A stretch of DNA of 64,000 bases from Candidatus Zixiibacteriota bacterium (GCA_036480375.1 JAZGGI010000012.1:1-64000), one strand, 5' to 3'. Counted from the first letter of the stretch, positions 34,221-43,536 are shown. Notes: a model not told the origin generated them from the sequence alone. Made by a program: numbers and translations.

Positions 34221-35216
34221 CTAGCCCATCATGCGGGCGACCATCTCGACCATGCGATTGGAAAAGCCCCACTCATTATCGTACCAACTGAACACTTTGG
34301 CGAATTTTCCGGAGACCATTGTCATTGGCGCATCAAATATCGAGGAATGCGGATTTCCGGCAATGTCTATCGAAACGATTGGCTCCTCGGTGTATTCGAG
34401 AATGCCTTTTAGCGGTCCTGCCGCGGCCTTCTTGACAGCCGCGTTAAGTTCTTCTTTAGTTGTTTCTTTTTCGAGAATTACAACCAGATCCACAATGGAA
34501 CCGGTTGGGGTTGGAACACGAATGGAGCAACCATCCATCTTCCCTTTCAATTGGGGCAATGCCAATGCGATAGCCTTAGCTGCACCGGTTGTCGTCGGAA
34601 TCATTGACAACGCCGCTGAGCGAGCCCGCCTGAGGTCCTTATGCGGCGCGTCAAGCAAACGCTGGTCGCTGGTATAAGCATGCGTCGTTGTCATAAATCC
34701 CTTTTCGATACCGAAATTATCCACCAGCACTTTGCATACGGGAGCGAGGCAATTGGTTGTGCACGACCCGATCGTAATAACATCATGATTTTTCGGATCG
34801 TAGTCGCTATCATTGACACCCAAAATAAACGTACCGTCAATTTCCTTGCCCGGGGCCGAAATTAATACCTTTTTGGCTCCGGCTGTGATATGCCTGGAGG
34901 CATCGGCTTTGCTTCTGAATAAACCGGTCGACTCAACGACAATATCGGCGCCCAGTTTCCCCCACGGTAGTTTGGCCGGATCTCTCTCGGCGCTTAGAGG
35001 AATCCTCTTGCCATCAACAATGATTATCCCGTTTTCGCTGGAAACGTTTTTTGAGAATTTTCCCTGCGATGAGTCGTATTTCAAAAGATGCGCCATTGTT
35101 TCGGCGCTGGCAATATCATTTATTCCAACGACATCAATGTCGTTATTATCGCAGGCGGCGCGAAACACCAGGCGGCCAATCCTGCCAAATCCATTAATCC
35201 CAACCTTTACAGGCAT
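34221..35216 (-). CDS. gap: glyceraldehyde-3-phosphate dehydrogenase, phosphorylating
   Basis: A 331-residue NAD-linked enzyme. The N-terminal Rossmann motif is VKVGINGFGRIGRLVF, the catalytic Cys is in GSCTTNCLAPV and the paired His is in TTTHAYTSDQ. SVRVPTPTGS-like (here SIRVPTPTGSIVD) and WYDNEWGFSNRMV complete the signature. The start is the ATG at 35216 with GGAGGG ahead, one base after the stop of the preceding outer-membrane-protein gene, so the two are translationally coupled. Confidence 0.96.
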   Translation of the reverse strand: MPVKVGINGFGRIGRLVFRAACDNNDIDVVGINDIASAETMAHLLKYDSSQGKFSKNVSSENGIIIVDGKRIPLSAERDPAKLPWGKLGADIVVESTGLFRSKADASRHITAGAKKVLISAPGKEIDGTFILGVNDSDYDPKNHDVITIGSCTTNCLAPVCKVLVDNFGIEKGFMTTTHAYTSDQRLLDAPHKDLRRARSAALSMIPTTTGAAKAIALALPQLKGKMDGCSIRVPTPTGSIVDLVVILEKETTKEELNAAVKKAAAGPLKGILEYTEEPIVSIDIAGNPHSSIFDAPMTMVSGKFAKVFSWYDNEWGFSNRMVEMVARMMG

Positions 35217-35217
35217 A

Positions 35218-35955
35218 TTACCCTCCGTTTTTGGATTCCTTATTCTTTTTGAAAAGATGATATGAAAAACCAAAATTAATTGATATTCCTGTGTTATCTT
35301 TTACTCCCGCCAAACCGTTCTTGAATTTAATTGAATAATACTTGGCTGAAAGATTAAGTCCGAACTGTTCGGACACCGCGAAATCCATGCCTCCGCCAAA
35401 AACGCCGACAAAATCGGTTTCGGTACGGTCCGCAAAATACGGATCGTAGTAAGGGTCATCAGACCGAATTATCTGGCTATTATGCCGTCCGAAGACAAAA
35501 CCTGCGCCCCCTAAAATATACGGCTGATAGACTCGGCTAAGTCCGGAAAGAGGTGAAAACTTTAGTTGAACCATAACCGGATACAAATTTATGGTTCCGA
35601 TATATCTGTCATCGAAATGGAGTACTTCCGCCTCGCCCCGGCTGGCGATTCCCAATGAAATTTCGGTCATTAGAGTTCTTGCGAATCGATGGCAATAAAA
35701 GATCTCGGTAAAAAACCCGGCATCGGGCAAATCCGCTTCAATATCCGGGTCTGGAATAGTAACTCCCCCACCCTGATCAACCCACGTACCGAGGCGAACC
35801 CCAATCATCGAATATTCAGCCTCAAGTCGTTTATCATGATTGGCAGGTTCTTCCTGCGCCATAGAAAAATTTGAGAAGAACAGCAACACGGCAATCAGGC
35901 TTAATCTGAAAATACGATTATCCAAAAAAGACCTCAGCCATTTCGTACAAATCAT
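35218..35955 (-). CDS. outer-membrane beta-barrel protein embedded in the glycolysis operon
   Basis: About 245 residues. A signal peptide (FRLSLIAVLLFFSNFSMAQ) is followed by alternating amphipathic strands and a terminal pattern of an eight-strand OmpA/OmpW-like barrel (FGLNLSAKYYSIKFKNG ... ISINFGFSYHLF). The start at ATG 35955 has GAGGA ahead; the frame is open to 36006. It overlaps the end of pfk by 38 bp and stops one base before gap, so it is cotranslated with glycolytic enzymes although its product is exported. The role is unknown. Confidence 0.7.
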   Translation of the reverse strand: MICTKWLRSFLDNRIFRLSLIAVLLFFSNFSMAQEEPANHDKRLEAEYSMIGVRLGTWVDQGGGVTIPDPDIEADLPDAGFFTEIFYCHRFARTLMTEISLGIASRGEAEVLHFDDRYIGTINLYPVMVQLKFSPLSGLSRVYQPYILGGAGFVFGRHNSQIIRSDDPYYDPYFADRTETDFVGVFGGGMDFAVSEQFGLNLSAKYYSIKFKNGLAGVKDNTGISINFGFSYHLFKKNKESKNGG

Positions 35956-36964
35956 TATCGACCATCCTCGTTTTTCCAGCCGCTTCTTCGAGCGAAACCG
36001 GGACAATATTATTGCCGTGAAGGGCGGTAAAATAACCGAATTTTTCCTGATTAATCATGTCAATGGCGCTAATGCCATACCGGGTAGCCAGCATCCGGTC
36101 GAACGCGGTCGGCGAACCTCCCCGCTGAATATGACCGAGAATGACAACTCGTGATTCATATCCCAGTTGTTTTTCCAATTCATGAGCGATATAATTGGAA
36201 ATTCCTCCCAGTCTGATATTCCCAAATTGATCCAAAGAATCATCCTGCGTTACAAATTGGCCTTCCGGGTGTTCGGCAGTTTTAACCTTGGCGCCCTCCG
36301 CCACGACCACGATCGAAAAATCTTTTCCGCGCCCATGCCGCCGTTGAATCAAAGTCGCCACGGCATCAACGTCCACTGGTCGTTCCGGAATCAGGATTAC
36401 GTCGGCTCCGCCAGCCATACCTGATTCGAGAGCTATCCACCCGGCGTGTCGTCCCATTACCTCAACGACCATGACGCGGTTATGCGCCTCCGCAGTCGTA
36501 TGAATGCGGTCAATGGCTTCGGTGGCGATGCTGACAGCCGTATCAAAACCAAAAGTGCGATCGGTCCCGACAATGTCATTATCAATAGTTTTGGGAACGC
36601 CGACAACCTTAACGCCCATACCATGTAATTTTGCCGCGACGCTCAGAGTATCGTCGCCGCCGATAGCTATAAGCGCGTCGATATCATTTTTCTTTAGCAT
36701 CTCGATAACTTTTTCCGGACCGCCATCAACCCTAAATGGATTGGTTCGAGACGTTTTTAGAATCGTTCCGCCTGTATGCAAAATGCCGCTGGTTGCCGCG
36801 AGGTCGAGCGTCTCAATATGCCCCTCCTCCAATAGACCTTTCCAGCCCTGATAAATTCCGTAAATAACATAGCCGTATCTTATAATACCTTTTCTGGCAA
36901 TGGCCCGAATTACCGCATTAAGTCCCGGACAATCACCGCCGCCTGTTAACACACCTACCTTCAA
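35918..36964 (-). CDS. pfkA: 6-phosphofructokinase, likely PPi-dependent type
   Basis: A 348-residue PFK-A-family enzyme that phosphorylates fructose 6-phosphate. The N-terminal nucleotide loop is GVLTGGGDCPGLNAVIRA, the active-site motif PKTIDNDIVGTD, and the substrate region GRHAGWIAL and IQRGGSPTAFDR. The two specificity positions read Asp in GGDDT (ATP enzymes have Gly, GGDGS) and Lys in PKTIDND (ATP enzymes have Gly), the combination linked to pyrophosphate as phosphoryl donor. The TTG start (36964) has GGAGG five bases ahead. It is the first gene of the operon. Confidence 0.92.
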   Translation of the reverse strand: MKVGVLTGGGDCPGLNAVIRAIARKGIIRYGYVIYGIYQGWKGLLEEGHIETLDLAATSGILHTGGTILKTSRTNPFRVDGGPEKVIEMLKKNDIDALIAIGGDDTLSVAAKLHGMGVKVVGVPKTIDNDIVGTDRTFGFDTAVSIATEAIDRIHTTAEAHNRVMVVEVMGRHAGWIALESGMAGGADVILIPERPVDVDAVATLIQRRHGRGKDFSIVVVAEGAKVKTAEHPEGQFVTQDDSLDQFGNIRLGGISNYIAHELEKQLGYESRVVILGHIQRGGSPTAFDRMLATRYGISAIDMINQEKFGYFTALHGNNIVPVSLEEAAGKTRMVDNDLYEMAEVFFG

Positions 36965-36992
36965 TTATTCCTCCGTTGCTGAATTTCGCAGG

Positions 36993-37022
36993 CAAATAAG
37001 TCAGCTTAAAGCTGTCTGTCAA
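36993..37022 (-). promoter_or_regulatory. candidate promoter of the glycolysis operon
   Basis: On the - strand a perfect -35 box TTGACA (37017-37022) is followed after 18 bp by TATTTG (36993-36998), about 29 bp ahead of the pfk start. The palindrome CAGCTTTAAGCTG lies in the spacer and could be an operator. The -10 is weak. Confidence 0.35.
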
Positions 37023-37061
37023 GTGAAATCCCCACCAGCAAATTTGAAGCTCTAATTTAAA

Positions 37062-38657
37062 TCAGTTTTTTGGCTCACTCCTATTTTCGAAATATATTTT
37101 CCTCTGATTGTAATCGAAAAACAGATTAAAATCATCGAGCAGTTCCAGGCCGATCAAACCCTCAATATAATCAGGTAAGGGGAACGCAATTCCTGTCTCA
37201 AATAATAAAATTTTCGGGTTCATGAAAACGAGTCGATCGATTTTTATCGAGTCAAGTCGGGCCGTTTTTACCCGTTCTACGCCGCCAATCCCGGTTATAC
37301 TTGATTTTAGGTTCAACGAATCGAATTTATTTTTCAAGCCGGGATATACTTTCGAATTTTCTCTTAATACATATTCAACCTGCGCCCCAAGATCAATTGC
37401 CGTTCGAGTAATTATTCCATTGACTTCGACATTAATCAAAGGCAATTGAAATTGAATTTCCAGATTGACAGGTATTCCTCCTGGATTTTTGGGAGCAGAA
37501 TCTTCTTGATACACAGTTATAATGCCGCGATCAAAATCAATTTTAAGAGGGAATCGAGAAATGAAATCATACCCCAGAATACCATCGATTCTCTTAAATA
37601 ATTGCTCGGTTTTGGATTCAGAGTTAAAAATCCCAATACGGTTATAATTTAGAGTAAGATTTTCAATATTAATCGAATCGATCTCTACGATATTAATACT
37701 GTTCAGTCCGCCCACTCCCCTGGCCGGCAATGCGCCAAAAGGTTTCAATCCCAGCGCACTTACCATTCCGGGCGACAAAAGACTGCTACCAGCCCCGCTA
37801 TCGAGCATAAAATCAAAAGGCCCCTGTCCATTCACATAAGTCTTTATTGTAATATGCCCCCGGTTGAGAGAAAATGGTACTTCCGCGTAGTTCTTATCAT
37901 TTCCAAAACCGTAAATATCATCGTTTCCGGATGGATTTGAAAAAATGGTGTCGGGAATCTCAACATTCAGAAAAACCGAATCCAATCGAGAATTGATTTG
38001 AAAAGGTGTACCGACAGCTTCAGAAACGGATTCAAAAGCCATCATAATACCATCTACTTTGCGGTAGTCTTTATAGGAGGTTTGCATCTTCAATCCGGAT
38101 AAAAATCCCAAACGATAGTCTATTAATCCCGATTTGTGATTTATAAAAATAAAAATCGAGTCTCCCCCTTCCGGGAATAATCCGAAGTGATGATAATTTG
38201 CACCATTGATTAAAGTATCGCCTCGATATTCAGTTCGACCCGGATTGCGATTGGGGAAAAGATATGAATATGTGCTGATATAGGCGTCATTGTAGAACGG
38301 CTTAAGCTCTTCGGGCGAATTGGCTCTTATGGCTCCGTTAATATCGGTCGTCCAACCCTGAATTCCGTCAGTCGCCACTATAATCGAGGCCGACCCCATA
38401 TCATATTGGATTAAGGATTGGTATGGAAATTTAATGAACACTTTTAGTTTGGCCGGGTTCCCCATATACTCAACGGTAGCGTATCCCTTCATTGAGTATA
38501 TTGGGGCGACATTTTCTCTGCCCCCCATCGCGTCTAAATGCAATTTGAGAATATCTTCGGCGTTATCGGCAAATATCCCGCTTGCAAGACATGCAAACAT
38601 GGATACTAATTTTATGATCATATAAGGAAAACGTTTCAAATTACTACTTCCAATCAT
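37062..38657 (-). CDS. exported protein with two retropepsin-like aspartyl protease domains
   Basis: 531 residues with an N-terminal signal peptide (IIKLVSMFACLASGIFADN). Residues about 30-240 resemble an LolA/LppX-like outer-membrane lipoprotein-sorting fold (ILKLHLDAMGGRENV, MKGYATVEYMG). Then come two pepsin-like half domains: FDFMLDSGAGSSLL (about 280) and TRTAIDLGAQVEYVL (about 415), each with the Asp-Ser/Leu-Gly triad, followed by GILGYDFISRFPLKIDF and GLIGLELLDDFNLFFDY, the psi-loop equivalents. The second site has DLG in place of DSG/DTG. The fused arrangement probably lets one chain form the catalytic dimer. It sits 14 bp after rodA. Confidence 0.75.
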   Translation of the reverse strand: MIGSSNLKRFPYMIIKLVSMFACLASGIFADNAEDILKLHLDAMGGRENVAPIYSMKGYATVEYMGNPAKLKVFIKFPYQSLIQYDMGSASIIVATDGIQGWTTDINGAIRANSPEELKPFYNDAYISTYSYLFPNRNPGRTEYRGDTLINGANYHHFGLFPEGGDSIFIFINHKSGLIDYRLGFLSGLKMQTSYKDYRKVDGIMMAFESVSEAVGTPFQINSRLDSVFLNVEIPDTIFSNPSGNDDIYGFGNDKNYAEVPFSLNRGHITIKTYVNGQGPFDFMLDSGAGSSLLSPGMVSALGLKPFGALPARGVGGLNSINIVEIDSINIENLTLNYNRIGIFNSESKTEQLFKRIDGILGYDFISRFPLKIDFDRGIITVYQEDSAPKNPGGIPVNLEIQFQLPLINVEVNGIITRTAIDLGAQVEYVLRENSKVYPGLKNKFDSLNLKSSITGIGGVERVKTARLDSIKIDRLVFMNPKILLFETGIAFPLPDYIEGLIGLELLDDFNLFFDYNQRKIYFENRSEPKN

Positions 38658-38671
38658 GAGTATTTATTCCG

Positions 38672-39898
38672 TTAATAATCCTGCCAGCGTCGATCCGCGA
38701 GGACCAAAAGCCCGATAATAACCCAGAAAAATACAAGGGATGTCCCGCCATAACTAACAAACGGCAGGGGCAAACCGGTTACGGGCATAAGCCCCAGAGT
38801 CATTCCGAGATTAACCAGCATTTGGAAAAATATTATCGTCACCGCTCCCCAGGAAACCATGCCCATAAACATAGATCGGCATTTTATGGCTATCCGCATC
38901 CCCCTGATTAGAATAAATCCAAAAAGTATTAACATCACCAGGCCTCCCACAAAGCCCAGTTCTTCGCCAAGCACTGAAAAAACAAAATCCGTATGCCTGA
39001 CGGGTAAATATTCCAGACGGGTTTGAGAGCCGTCAAGATATCCTTTGCCGAGAATTCCTCCGGAGCCGATAGAAATTATCGATTGGATAATTTGATAACC
39101 GGCACGATGCGGATCGCGACCCGGATCAAGAAATATTAAAATTCTCATTTTTTGATACTCAGCCAGTTTATTCCAGACCAGGGGGGTCATCACCCCGAAA
39201 GCCAAATTGATTATTGTCATCAGAACGCTGAATAGCAATCCGGGACGACCGAATATCAAAATTATTAATAGAATCGTCAGATAAATTACCCATGCAATCC
39301 AGTGAAATGCGGCCACAAGCGAAATCAACGGAGAAATTACCAGAAATAAATAAAGCGGGGATAAACCGGAAAAAAACCATAGGGAGAAAAGCAATACAAA
39401 AAATACAAGTGACGTTCCCAAATCCGGTTGCTTTAATATTAGAGCAACTGGCACGGCAACAATTATAAATGAAAAGAACAATCGTTTGACCGATTCAGGG
39501 GGCAATTTGGAATAAGCGAAATATCGAGCTAAAGCCAAAAGAACCGCCACCTTCGCAAATTCGGATGGTTGAAAATTAATCGGACCAATTGAAAACCAGC
39601 GCGACACCCCCGTTTTTGCTCCAACTAATAACACCGTGATAAGCAATAAAACAATTACGGCGTAAAAAATGTATGCTCCGAAATCATAAAATCGTTGAGG
39701 AAGATTCACGACTATGGCAAACGCGATGAGCGCAATAACAAGCCAAATCATTTGTTTGATATAAAAATCCCGTGCGCCGGGATCATCGCTGTAATATTGC
39801 GCCGAAAATATAAGTAAAAGGCCAAACAATGATAGAAGCATTGCCGCGGCGACGAGCTTCCAGTCAAACTCATATGATTTTATCACCGGAATGGCCAT
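38672..39898 (-). CDS. rodA: rod shape-determining peptidoglycan polymerase RodA
   Basis: A SEDS-family membrane glycosyltransferase of about 408 residues with ten hydrophobic helices. Signature segments are GARTGVSRWF-like (here GAKTGVSRWFSIG), FQPSEFAKVAVLLALARY, LKQPDLGTSLVF, the RLEYLPVRHTDFVFSVLGEELGF loop and LPFVSYGGTSL. It polymerises lipid II with its partner PBP2, encoded immediately upstream. I prefer ATG 39898, just after the PBP2 stop; TTG 39904 overlaps that stop. Confidence 0.92.
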   Translation of the reverse strand: MAIPVIKSYEFDWKLVAAAMLLSLFGLLLIFSAQYYSDDPGARDFYIKQMIWLVIALIAFAIVVNLPQRFYDFGAYIFYAVIVLLLITVLLVGAKTGVSRWFSIGPINFQPSEFAKVAVLLALARYFAYSKLPPESVKRLFFSFIIVAVPVALILKQPDLGTSLVFFVLLFSLWFFSGLSPLYLFLVISPLISLVAAFHWIAWVIYLTILLIILIFGRPGLLFSVLMTIINLAFGVMTPLVWNKLAEYQKMRILIFLDPGRDPHRAGYQIIQSIISIGSGGILGKGYLDGSQTRLEYLPVRHTDFVFSVLGEELGFVGGLVMLILFGFILIRGMRIAIKCRSMFMGMVSWGAVTIIFFQMLVNLGMTLGLMPVTGLPLPFVSYGGTSLVFFWVIIGLLVLADRRWQDY

Positions 39899-39900
39899 TA

Positions 39901-41712
39901 TCAATTTGCCTTTGTCAATTTATAGTCATCTGTCAGCAAATTATGTTTTTCCAGATATGTTTGAATAATCTTTTTTACGGCGGGAGCGGCATGATCGGAA
40001 CCGTGCCCCGCGTTTTCAATGATGACACAAGCTACAATCGCGGGATTGTCCGCTGGCGCGAACCCGACAAACCAGGAATGATTTTCACCATGTGGATTTT
40101 GAGCGGTACCGGTTTTCCCGGCCATGGTTGTTCCCTTAATTTTCGATCCCCGTGCGGTTCCTTTTTCGCCATGAACGACTCCGACGATTGCTTCATTTAA
40201 TATATCAAGAGTATTTTGAGAAAACGGAAGATAAAATGAAAATTCTCCGCCCCGTGAAGTCTCCCGGCCATCCGGACCGATTTCCGATTTTAGCATATGC
40301 GGTTTATAAACTCGACCGTTATTGGCTATTCCGCAATAAAACTGGGCCAATTGCAACGGCGTCGCCAGAATCTCACCCTGTCCGATAGCCAGATTCAATA
40401 GTACCGCCAGCGTCCATTGGTCCTTTCCGATGCGATTATCATACCATTCTTTATTGGGAGTATTTCCCGCGGCTTCAATCGGTAAATCGATCCCTGTCTT
40501 TTTTCCAAACCCGCATGCCTGCGAAAAACGAAAATATTCTTCCAATCCCAGTTGATAGCCGAGTTGATAAAAATAGACATCGCACGATTGCTCTATAGCC
40601 TGAACTATATTTGTTTTCGCATGACCGGACTTATTCCAGCATCCAAAGGGCCTGATTCCGAATTGATACCAGCCGTTACAGCTTGACGGAAAAACCGAAA
40701 TTTTATCTATGAGGCCAAGCTCCAAACCGGCTCCCGCGATAACCAGCTTATAAATCGAACCGGGGGGATACAACCCTGCCAGGGGGCGATTCAGGAGGGG
40801 ATTATTGCTATCAGACACAATTGAGTTCCAGACATCGGAAGGTATCACTGAGGAAAAAATATTGGCGTCATTGGATGGCTTGGAAACCATTGCTAAAACT
40901 TCACCATTCCGGGGATCGATAACAACAGCCGCGCCACAGCAAAACTCACCGAATGACTCTACGGCAACCTTTTGAATATCGATGTCGATAGTCAAGATCA
41001 GATCACTCCCAGGTTCCTCGGGAACGCCCGATTGACTCTCTAAAACCCCCAAAATCTGTCCGGAGGCTGCGATTTCCAAATATTCGGTGCCCTCAATACC
41101 TCGTAATTCCCGGTCATAATATTTTTCAATTCCCGCTTTACCGATAACAGTACCGGCGCGATAAATCGAACGATCCAACCGCTCAATTTCCTCAGAAGAA
41201 ATCTCGCCAACGTATCCGGTAAAGCATTCGCTTCCCAAATCGGTTGTATATTTTCGCGCCTGATCCTTACGATAAACCGCTCCGGGGAAAATCTCATTTT
41301 GCTCTTCTAAAATTGCGACCTTTTCAAAAGCAAGATCCCGTTTGACCAGTGCCGGCTGGAATCGACCGGTAATATTCTTGCGAATACGACGATTTAGTTC
41401 CCCTTCGCTTATCTCCAGAACGTCGGCGATTAAATTCGCCGTTTGAGTGTTATTAATCTCGGATGGAACCAACTCCAAAGTATATGAAGCCCTGTTATCA
41501 ATAATCACGCGCCGTTCCCTATCCATCACCACACCTCGTTTGGGGACAACCGACTGAATTCGAATTCGATTATTTTCCGATTGAGTATATAATTCATTAT
41601 GACGGAAAGTCTGCAGATAAAACATTCGTGCCGCTAATAAACTAAGCAGAAGAGATATAACAATGACTCCTATTATAAATCTCTGCTGTTTGCTGGTGCG
41701 GCCCGGTGTCAT
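39901..41712 (-). CDS. mrdA: penicillin-binding protein 2
   Basis: A 603-residue class B transpeptidase. One N-terminal anchor (IIGVIVISLLLSLLAARMFYL). The dimerisation domain is at about 50-220 (SVVPKRGVVMDR). The transpeptidase has SxxK in PPGSIYKLVIAGAG, SxD in EQSCDVYFYQLG and KTG in AGKTGTAQNPHG. It overlaps rodA by three bases and follows mreD with two bases between. It crosslinks peptidoglycan during elongation. Confidence 0.93.
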   Translation of the reverse strand: MTPGRTSKQQRFIIGVIVISLLLSLLAARMFYLQTFRHNELYTQSENNRIRIQSVVPKRGVVMDRERRVIIDNRASYTLELVPSEINNTQTANLIADVLEISEGELNRRIRKNITGRFQPALVKRDLAFEKVAILEEQNEIFPGAVYRKDQARKYTTDLGSECFTGYVGEISSEEIERLDRSIYRAGTVIGKAGIEKYYDRELRGIEGTEYLEIAASGQILGVLESQSGVPEEPGSDLILTIDIDIQKVAVESFGEFCCGAAVVIDPRNGEVLAMVSKPSNDANIFSSVIPSDVWNSIVSDSNNPLLNRPLAGLYPPGSIYKLVIAGAGLELGLIDKISVFPSSCNGWYQFGIRPFGCWNKSGHAKTNIVQAIEQSCDVYFYQLGYQLGLEEYFRFSQACGFGKKTGIDLPIEAAGNTPNKEWYDNRIGKDQWTLAVLLNLAIGQGEILATPLQLAQFYCGIANNGRVYKPHMLKSEIGPDGRETSRGGEFSFYLPFSQNTLDILNEAIVGVVHGEKGTARGSKIKGTTMAGKTGTAQNPHGENHSWFVGFAPADNPAIVACVIIENAGHGSDHAAPAVKKIIQTYLEKHNLLTDDYKLTKAN

Positions 41713-41713
41713 T

Positions 41714-42208
41714 TTAGAATAGCGATTTAAGTTTTTTAAATGATATACGACCCGAATGTATCATAAAATAAAGCCATGCGGCTACCAACGTATAGAATAT
41801 GCTGGGAATTGTGGAGCGCAGAAATACTCCGCCGAATTCGGAGATTCCGGAAGTAGCGTAGATTAATGTGTAAGGAATCGAAAAGATAGCCAGTCCGAGA
41901 GCGACCAAAAAGATCAGGCTTTTTAATGATTCAAGATTAAATCGTTCTTTAGCCTGAGCGGTGCCGATACCAATCAATGAAAGAATGATTATTTGCACCC
42001 CTAAATAAGAAGGATTCAAGGCATCAAATACTATTCCGGCGGCAAAGCCAAACCACAATGCTGTAAGATAATTTTTGTTCAGGCTCAGCACAATGACTAT
42101 CAATGCCGTCAAATATAATTGGGCTCCTCCAATTGTTAAAAAATCAACCAACAAAGTGCGGTATAAGCCGATCAATAATAAATATATGACAAAGGGGATA
42201 TATCTCAT
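41714..42208 (-). CDS. mreD: rod shape-determining protein MreD
   Basis: A 164-residue polytopic protein with about five hydrophobic helices, identified mainly by context and the family-like stretches ALWFGFAAGIVFDALNPSYLGVQ. The start overlaps the mreC stop (four-base overlap). mreB is not in this window, so the usual mreBCD order is split. Confidence 0.82.
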   Translation of the reverse strand: MRYIPFVIYLLLIGLYRTLLVDFLTIGGAQLYLTALIVIVLSLNKNYLTALWFGFAAGIVFDALNPSYLGVQIIILSLIGIGTAQAKERFNLESLKSLIFLVALGLAIFSIPYTLIYATSGISEFGGVFLRSTIPSIFYTLVAAWLYFMIHSGRISFKKLKSLF

Positions 42209-42999
42209 GCCCCCTCCTGCCTTGCCAGAACATACAATTCATCGAGACCGTTAAAGTTCACGGCCGGATCAATTTGTATATCGTAGAAAAATTCTTTTTC
42301 CGGCGTTTCGATTTCCTTAATTATGCCGATCACCAAACCCTCTGGAAATATTCCACCCAAACCTGAAGTTATTACCGTATCACCCACCGCGACGTCGCCT
42401 TGCTGAGGTAAGTTATCGAGATATAATCCTTTACTGAGGCTGTATCTAATTATCCCCTGCTCTCGGCTCCGCTTAACGCGAGCCGCGACGCGGCAACGCG
42501 GCTCGGTTAATAAATAAACCGTTGCGTAATCTTCAAGTACTTCGCCAACTCGACCGGCAACACCGTTTTGATTGATAATTGTCTGGTTTACCTTAATCGA
42601 ATCGGACGCACCCAGATTAATAAGAACCGTGTTAGGTATATTAGAACCGGAAACGCCGATTATTTCGGCAGGAATGATCCTGAAAGACGGTGGCGGAACA
42701 AAGCCAAGCAAGGATCGCAAACGCCGGTTTTCCTCGGTCGTTTCATTGAATAGTTGCAATTGTACCGATAGCTCAGCCAATTTTATATTGAGGGCCTCAT
42801 TTATATTCTGTTTATCGGCAAGAATTGTCAGACTATTTTTGATTTGTTGAAAAGGATAATAAAAAATCGAGGAAGTGACATTACAGATAAATATCGAAAC
42901 TCCGCCGCTGGTTATTAATAAGAAAATGGCTATCAATAATATGGCGACGGTATGAACCGCGGCTTGTTTTTCTTTTAACCAGGACGACTGCCAGTCCAT
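42205..42999 (-). CDS. mreC: rod shape-determining protein MreC
   Basis: A 264-residue single-pass protein. The N-terminal anchor (AVHTVAILLIAIFLLITSGG) is followed by a coiled coil at about 60-110 (ADKQNINEALNIKLAELSVQ) and a two-lobed beta domain (AEIIGVSGSNIPNTVLINLG, VNQTIINQNGVAGRVGEV, VITSGLGGIFPEGLVIG). These are standard MreC landmarks. It bridges PBP2/RodA and MreB through the periplasm. Confidence 0.9.
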   Translation of the reverse strand: MDWQSSWLKEKQAAVHTVAILLIAIFLLITSGGVSIFICNVTSSIFYYPFQQIKNSLTILADKQNINEALNIKLAELSVQLQLFNETTEENRRLRSLLGFVPPPSFRIIPAEIIGVSGSNIPNTVLINLGASDSIKVNQTIINQNGVAGRVGEVLEDYATVYLLTEPRCRVAARVKRSREQGIIRYSLSKGLYLDNLPQQGDVAVGDTVITSGLGGIFPEGLVIGIIKEIETPEKEFFYDIQIDPAVNFNGLDELYVLARQEGA

Positions 43000-43020
43000 T
43001 GGCGGAATTCCCTGCAGGTA

Positions 43021-43473
43021 TTATTCTACCGAATCAAGAATTGCTAATAATTCTCCCGGAGAATTTACGTTCATAAGTTTTTGACGATTATCCTCGGACT
43101 TCATGATATAAGATAACCGGGCCATGACGTTCAGATGCGCGCCAATGGCGTCTTCGGGAGCCGCGATAAGGAAGAACACATGAACCGGCTTCTTATCCAT
43201 CGCCTTAAAATCTATTCCCCCATTATGACGACCATAGGCTATTACGATTCCCTTGGTCGCTTTTGTTTTGGCATGAGGAAACGCGACTCCATACCCGATG
43301 CCGGTTGTCACCATCTGTTCCCGATGATATATATCAGCCAATAATTGATCACGATCCTTGACAAGTGTAGATGCCGAAGCCAGATCCACTAATTCCTCAA
43401 TTACGGTATTCTTGTCGGTTGATTTTAGATCAAATGTTATCAGATTTTCATCACAGAATTTGGATAGTTTCAT
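43021..43473 (-). CDS. PTS EIIA-type (PtsN/fructose class) regulatory protein
   Basis: A 150-residue EIIA domain of the nitrogen/fructose type. The phospho-accepting His is in GVAFPHAKTKATKG. VHVFFLIAAPEDAIGAHL and LARLS-like (here MARLSYIMK) are conserved. No membrane EIIBC, EI or HPr gene is nearby, so a regulatory rather than sugar-transport role is probable. It lies between accA and mreC in the same orientation. Confidence 0.85.
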   Translation of the reverse strand: MKLSKFCDENLITFDLKSTDKNTVIEELVDLASASTLVKDRDQLLADIYHREQMVTTGIGYGVAFPHAKTKATKGIVIAYGRHNGGIDFKAMDKKPVHVFFLIAAPEDAIGAHLNVMARLSYIMKSEDNRQKLMNVNSPGELLAILDSVE

Positions 43474-43536
43474 TTTACTCGTCTTCCTTTATCTTATCTA
43501 TAATTTCGATATTCCGAAATCCAAAATTAACAGTTT

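Noticed and set aside
33687-34412. Long + strand open frames opposite pgk and gap (also 33205-33690, 34231-34677 and 34813-35265)
   Set aside because: Antisense shadows of strongly conserved glycolytic genes.
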